64,000 bases of DNA from Uranotaenia lowii (lineage: Eukaryota > Arthropoda > Insecta > Diptera > Culicidae): positions 421,087,245 to 421,151,244 of the forward strand of contig NC_073692.1 in NCBI RefSeq assembly GCF_029784155.1. Direction: 5' to 3'. Position numbers and translations under genes: made by a program. The notes under the pieces were generated by a model. That model was not told where the DNA came from. It worked only from the letters and a program-made list of their open reading frames with translations, and did no database searches. Shown piece by piece: positions 60,390 through 64,000 of this stretch; position 1 is the first letter of the stretch, and every line of letters starts with the position of its first letter.

Positions 60390-61235
60390 GATATAATCAT
60401 TTATTGCATAAACTGGAATCGAACTCTCGACCAAGCAGAGCTTAACATTAATCAACGCCCCTGCCCCTTCAACCATTTCACCGATGGACCAATCGTGGTA
60501 AATCAGGCATATTTAAATTAAAATTATGTTTAAATATCCTCCTGATATTATTAAGGCTTATTTTATTGATATTGACTTATAAATATTTTTAATAACAGCT
60601 CGATGTTAGCAAAAGAAGAATAGTTTTTCCCCGATTCCATTAGTATTTCACAAAAACACAAATCAGCTTTCACTTAATTGCTTTAAAAATAATACTTCAA
60701 CTCTCAGCAGCAGCAATAAAGTTATATATTAAAGTGAAAAATTTGACTTGAAAATCCATCAGTTCGTCTTCTTAGTTTCTCCAAAACCAATCGGTAACAC
60801 GCTTTGGAGAAGGGTCAGCCACAATCTAGGTTTCCAGTGGCATAATTTTGTTGAAATATTCCTTCCACTTGGTATAACAGCAGCTTAACCGTCAGCTTCC
60901 TGAACCGTTTGAACTGAAATATTTAAATTTTTTGATTCCGGTCTTAACACGGATAAAATTCGCGAGTAGATGAGCAGTAGACCCGGAGATTGTAACGGTT
61001 GTTGATAAAATGATTTTTAATATAACCCACTGTTTTTTTTTTTTTTTTTTAATGTCATCCTACCAAGCCGATTACAGGCTTTAGTATAACTCACTAGGCT
61101 TATAAAGGGCTAAAATACCAATTGAATGTCACAGGGCTTTATGGCATTTGTAAATACAATTAACAGCCAATAGGCGCTGAAATGCTATTTTATAGCTTTG
61201 AAGCGGCTTAGAACAGTTCTCGATGGTTTGCTTGG
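60390..61235. other. No gene; T18 run at 61031-61049
   Basis: AT-rich. The T-run followed by AATGTCATCC could be the tail of a minus-strand retroposon covering about 61050-61220, but no boxes or target duplication were found. Confidence 0.4.
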
Positions 61236-61239
61236 TCAG

Positions 61240-61960
61240 GCGGCAAAAACGATCAAATCATAGGTTGTGTCGTTTCAGTGGAGTATTTTGGCGTTGAACG
61301 TTGACTGTTGCTGAGTATTGTCATATTTACTACTAAAACTTTTATACAAATCGATTGAAAAACCAAAGAGATATGGCGTTTTTAAGCGAGAAGTGCCAAA
61401 TTGACACTCAAGGTCTGATAAGGGATTTTCTTGTCTAGGTTTCCAGGGCGTGTCCATTAAAGGGTAATGAATCAATATTAAAGATTTAATAAGTTCATTG
61501 AGGGTTCCAGAGGAATAGTTTTCTGTGGATGTGCCTGAATAAATATACAAGCCACTAAACTTCCACAAGTGTCATATTGACACTCAAGACCGGATAAGGT
61601 TTGATGTAAAAGGGAAATAAAATATTAATATTATTTAAAAATTACACAGATTTTCAAATACAATTGGCTCTTCTGACAAGAAACTGGATAATATAAATGA
61701 CAAGAATTACAATAATGAAAAATACGACAATTTTTTTTAATGTTACAAGAGCTACAGGAATAAGATGTTTAAAACAAAAGGAAAACTGAAGAACTTCGGC
61801 ATCCTCATTTTTTACGGTTCTGTTTTTTTCAGAAATTTTTGTGGATTTTTTAATGCTTTTTTCGTAAGTTTTATTATACGTATGTATCATTTTAAATTTT
61901 TTGATATATTCTATCAATCTTTATTTTATCAGACTTAATTTTTTCAATCTGCAGTTTTAT
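61240..61960 (+). repeat. Interspersed repeat P, long copy 2
   Basis: Second long copy of the family at 54650. Here the near-palindrome module occurs twice: GTGCCAAATTGACACTCAAG near 61396 and GTGTCATATTGACACTCAAG near 61570. The same order of blocks follows through ACAATAATGAAAAAT to a TTCTATCAATCTTTATTT end. The 60330-60390 segment resembles its right-hand end. Confidence 0.75.
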
Positions 61961-64000
61961 TAATTTTGAAGTATATGTATAAAGATAGATTTTATTATTT
62001 TATATCATACTTGAAGAGCCCTGAAGCAAATTAGAACTTGTCATGATAACAAGCAAGGCAAGAAGTGATACTTCTTAATACACCGTAAAATCATCCGGAA
62101 CCAAGTTTATGCAACCTCAGCAAAACCGTCACCATTTTCCCCTGGCAGCCCCAGTATAATGAAAGGCAAATAAAACCAGTCAACCCGAAAAACTTGTAAC
62201 ACCGAGCAATTTGTTTCCGGTGACATCTTATTACATCTTGCAAGCACCTTTTTGCCGCTCGGTTTCAAAACCTTCCGAGGAACCCGGGTTCCGGGATATA
62301 TAAATTGCCTTCATTTCGCTGGAAACACGTCTTCATCATCTCGTTCGGTGCAATCCCGGTGCATGAGTTCAGTATGTAAAGCCTGGGCAAAAGTTTCCTG
62401 CCGCAACTTTCGGGAAAAGTTATGCTCCGGGTTTAGTTCGACAGTTTGCTGTGCTGTGATATCCGGCAACTATTTTAAGAATTCGCCACTGCATTGGGGA
62501 CAATCAATTTTGACACGTTTCTAAAAGTATGTTTATATCAAGCAAAAAACAATGAATGGACGTTTTTCATGATTTATTTCCAAGCCGTTCATAACTAAAA
62601 TACAGAACTTGAAATCAACAAACGTAAAGCTCAAAAGGAGCTCAGTTTCGTCTAAAATTTTAAATGTGCACTTTATAGTGGTCCCAGATTAGTGAATTTC
62701 ACACCGCCAATCCCCGGGGCATCCACTTAGTAATGGTCCATAAGAAATTAAAAGGCACCTCTGCAGAGAACTCTCAAGCAAATTCAACCACTACTGGCTA
62801 ATGTAGGAATGAAGCAGCATTTTTACGGCCAGAAGCAGCCAAATGCTTTTTGAGCTTCCAGCAGTCCCGAAACAGCAACTCAAAAACAGCATTTGAAAGT
62901 AGGAAGGTAGGTAGGGGTTGCATTTTGAGTTCCACCATCTGTCGGGCGCTTTTTATAGCATTTGACGATAGACGATTGATGGCGAAAAAAGGAGCTTTTA
63001 ATGTACCAAAGCATAACACTGCTAAGATATTTTCATACTAATAGTGGGATGCAGTATTTTCAACAGTTTTAAACTTTCAATCGAGAATAATTGCAAGTGA
63101 AAAGATAATTCCATGAAATAAAAATACGATTTTAAAACAGTTTGTTAAAGTTGTTAGAAATTTCAATTTTTCACGATAACATTGTGTCCATTTTTAATTA
63201 CTCTAACCAATTGTGCATAGTCAAAAGGGAAAAAACACCAAAACCATCATCAACCAGGACCATGGAGGCCGCTTAAGCGAAATGAAACGAAATTTACTGG
63301 TGATAAAATTACCTCCAGCGCTAGTCTCTGGGAAGAAATTCTGCCCAGCAATCTTACACTTAGCCAGGCAATGGAGAACCACACGTATACACTTTATTCA
63401 AGCGAACACTCTTCTACGCCAGAACAACCAAAAACCCATTGCAGGAACACATAGTGCATTATGAATGAATGAATGAACCAACGAACGAACGAACGAACGC
63501 TGGAAAATGTTAATGCGAGTTGCATTAAAAATTAAAAGATTTTAATTTACCACCCCAGCCAGCCCGGGGAACAAATGGCTATTTTTGGGCCTGCTTTAAG
63601 ATGAAAAAGTAATTGGTAATCCGATGGCGCGGTTGAAACAGGAGACGAATGTAGGTAATATTGTACGGCGTTTTTTTTTTATTTCGTGAAGTTACAGGCT
63701 CATGAAATACGATAATGACTTTTTCCTGCGAACTGGGCAGAAAATTAACAATTTGTGTGCCTGTGTTGTTCAGGAAAAATGCTATAAATTTAATTATCAT
63801 ACACAGCCGTGACAGTGTTCAATGAGTTTTCAGTGATACAGTTTATTAACTAAGATTGATAGGGCAGTTTCAATTTATTTTCAAAGATTGCATACACAAA
63901 TGTTAAAATTTCCTTGGAACCGAGAGTTCCAAAACTGATTCTCGGAAATTTAGGAGCTCTGAGTCGCGAATCATTTTGAGGCTGTGGAAGGTATTATTTT
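61960..64000. other. No recognised gene; GAAT/GAAC microsatellite at 63462-63500
   Basis: 62090-63600 is more balanced in composition and free of identified repeats, and may be unique intronic or intergenic DNA. ORFs of 60-97 codons show no motifs. GAAT units run into GAAC units near 63462-63500. Confidence 0.5.

Overview
The window looks like repeat-dominated, AT-rich DNA from an insect, most likely a dipteran and possibly a mosquito. The mosquito suggestion rests on a DD37E Tc1/mariner element with D-37-E catalytic spacing (a class known from mosquitoes), tRNA-derived SINE, jockey-, R1-like and RTE-like LINE remains, a Helitron, and very long simple satellites. I find no convincing host protein-coding gene. 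Every protein similarity I can defend belongs to a transposable element, nearly all broken. Family names come from motif recognition, not from database searches.

Layout. 1-8676: a very uniform 9-bp satellite (unit TGACAAAAA). 10897-11724: a second 9-bp satellite (TGACAATTT) sharing the same six-base core. 13660-14260: a decayed pogo/jerky-like transposase. 15268-17482: a 2.2-kb hAT-like element with an 8-bp target duplication. 20356-20728: a foldback element. 21282-22513: a DD37E element with good terminal inverted repeats (TIRs). 23790-25330: a 136-bp tandem repeat that flips orientation half-way. 28113-38150: a nest of transposons. Here a 5'-truncated R1-like LINE abuts a jockey-like LINE. 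The jockey LINE is split first by a DD37E composite (TA target) and then by a 5.2-kb hAT-like element (8-bp duplication TTTGGTCT), which itself holds a SINE and a degenerate MITE.

39427-41848: the 9-bp satellite again, in inverted orientation. 45438-49275: a MITE-like element interrupted by an almost full-length RTE-like LINE (843-codon endonuclease/reverse transcriptase ORF ending at a premature stop). 50538-52094: a 5'-truncated copy of the same LINE on the other strand. 52281-54106: a non-autonomous Helitron with a (TA)n start, 143-bp tandem repeats and a CTAG end. Four further copies of the MITE-like family (TIR TAAGGTTGCCAGA; 8-bp duplications seen at two of them) are scattered through the window. 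The stretch 54650-62000 also holds a palindrome-bearing interspersed repeat, a small TIR element and a foldback sequence.

The sequences do not form a working pathway. They record successive insertions, and the target duplications let several be ordered in time. The least familiar items are the TAAGGTTGCCAGA family and the three related 9-bp satellites. Stretches called empty may still be introns or regulatory DNA, which sequence reading alone cannot exclude.
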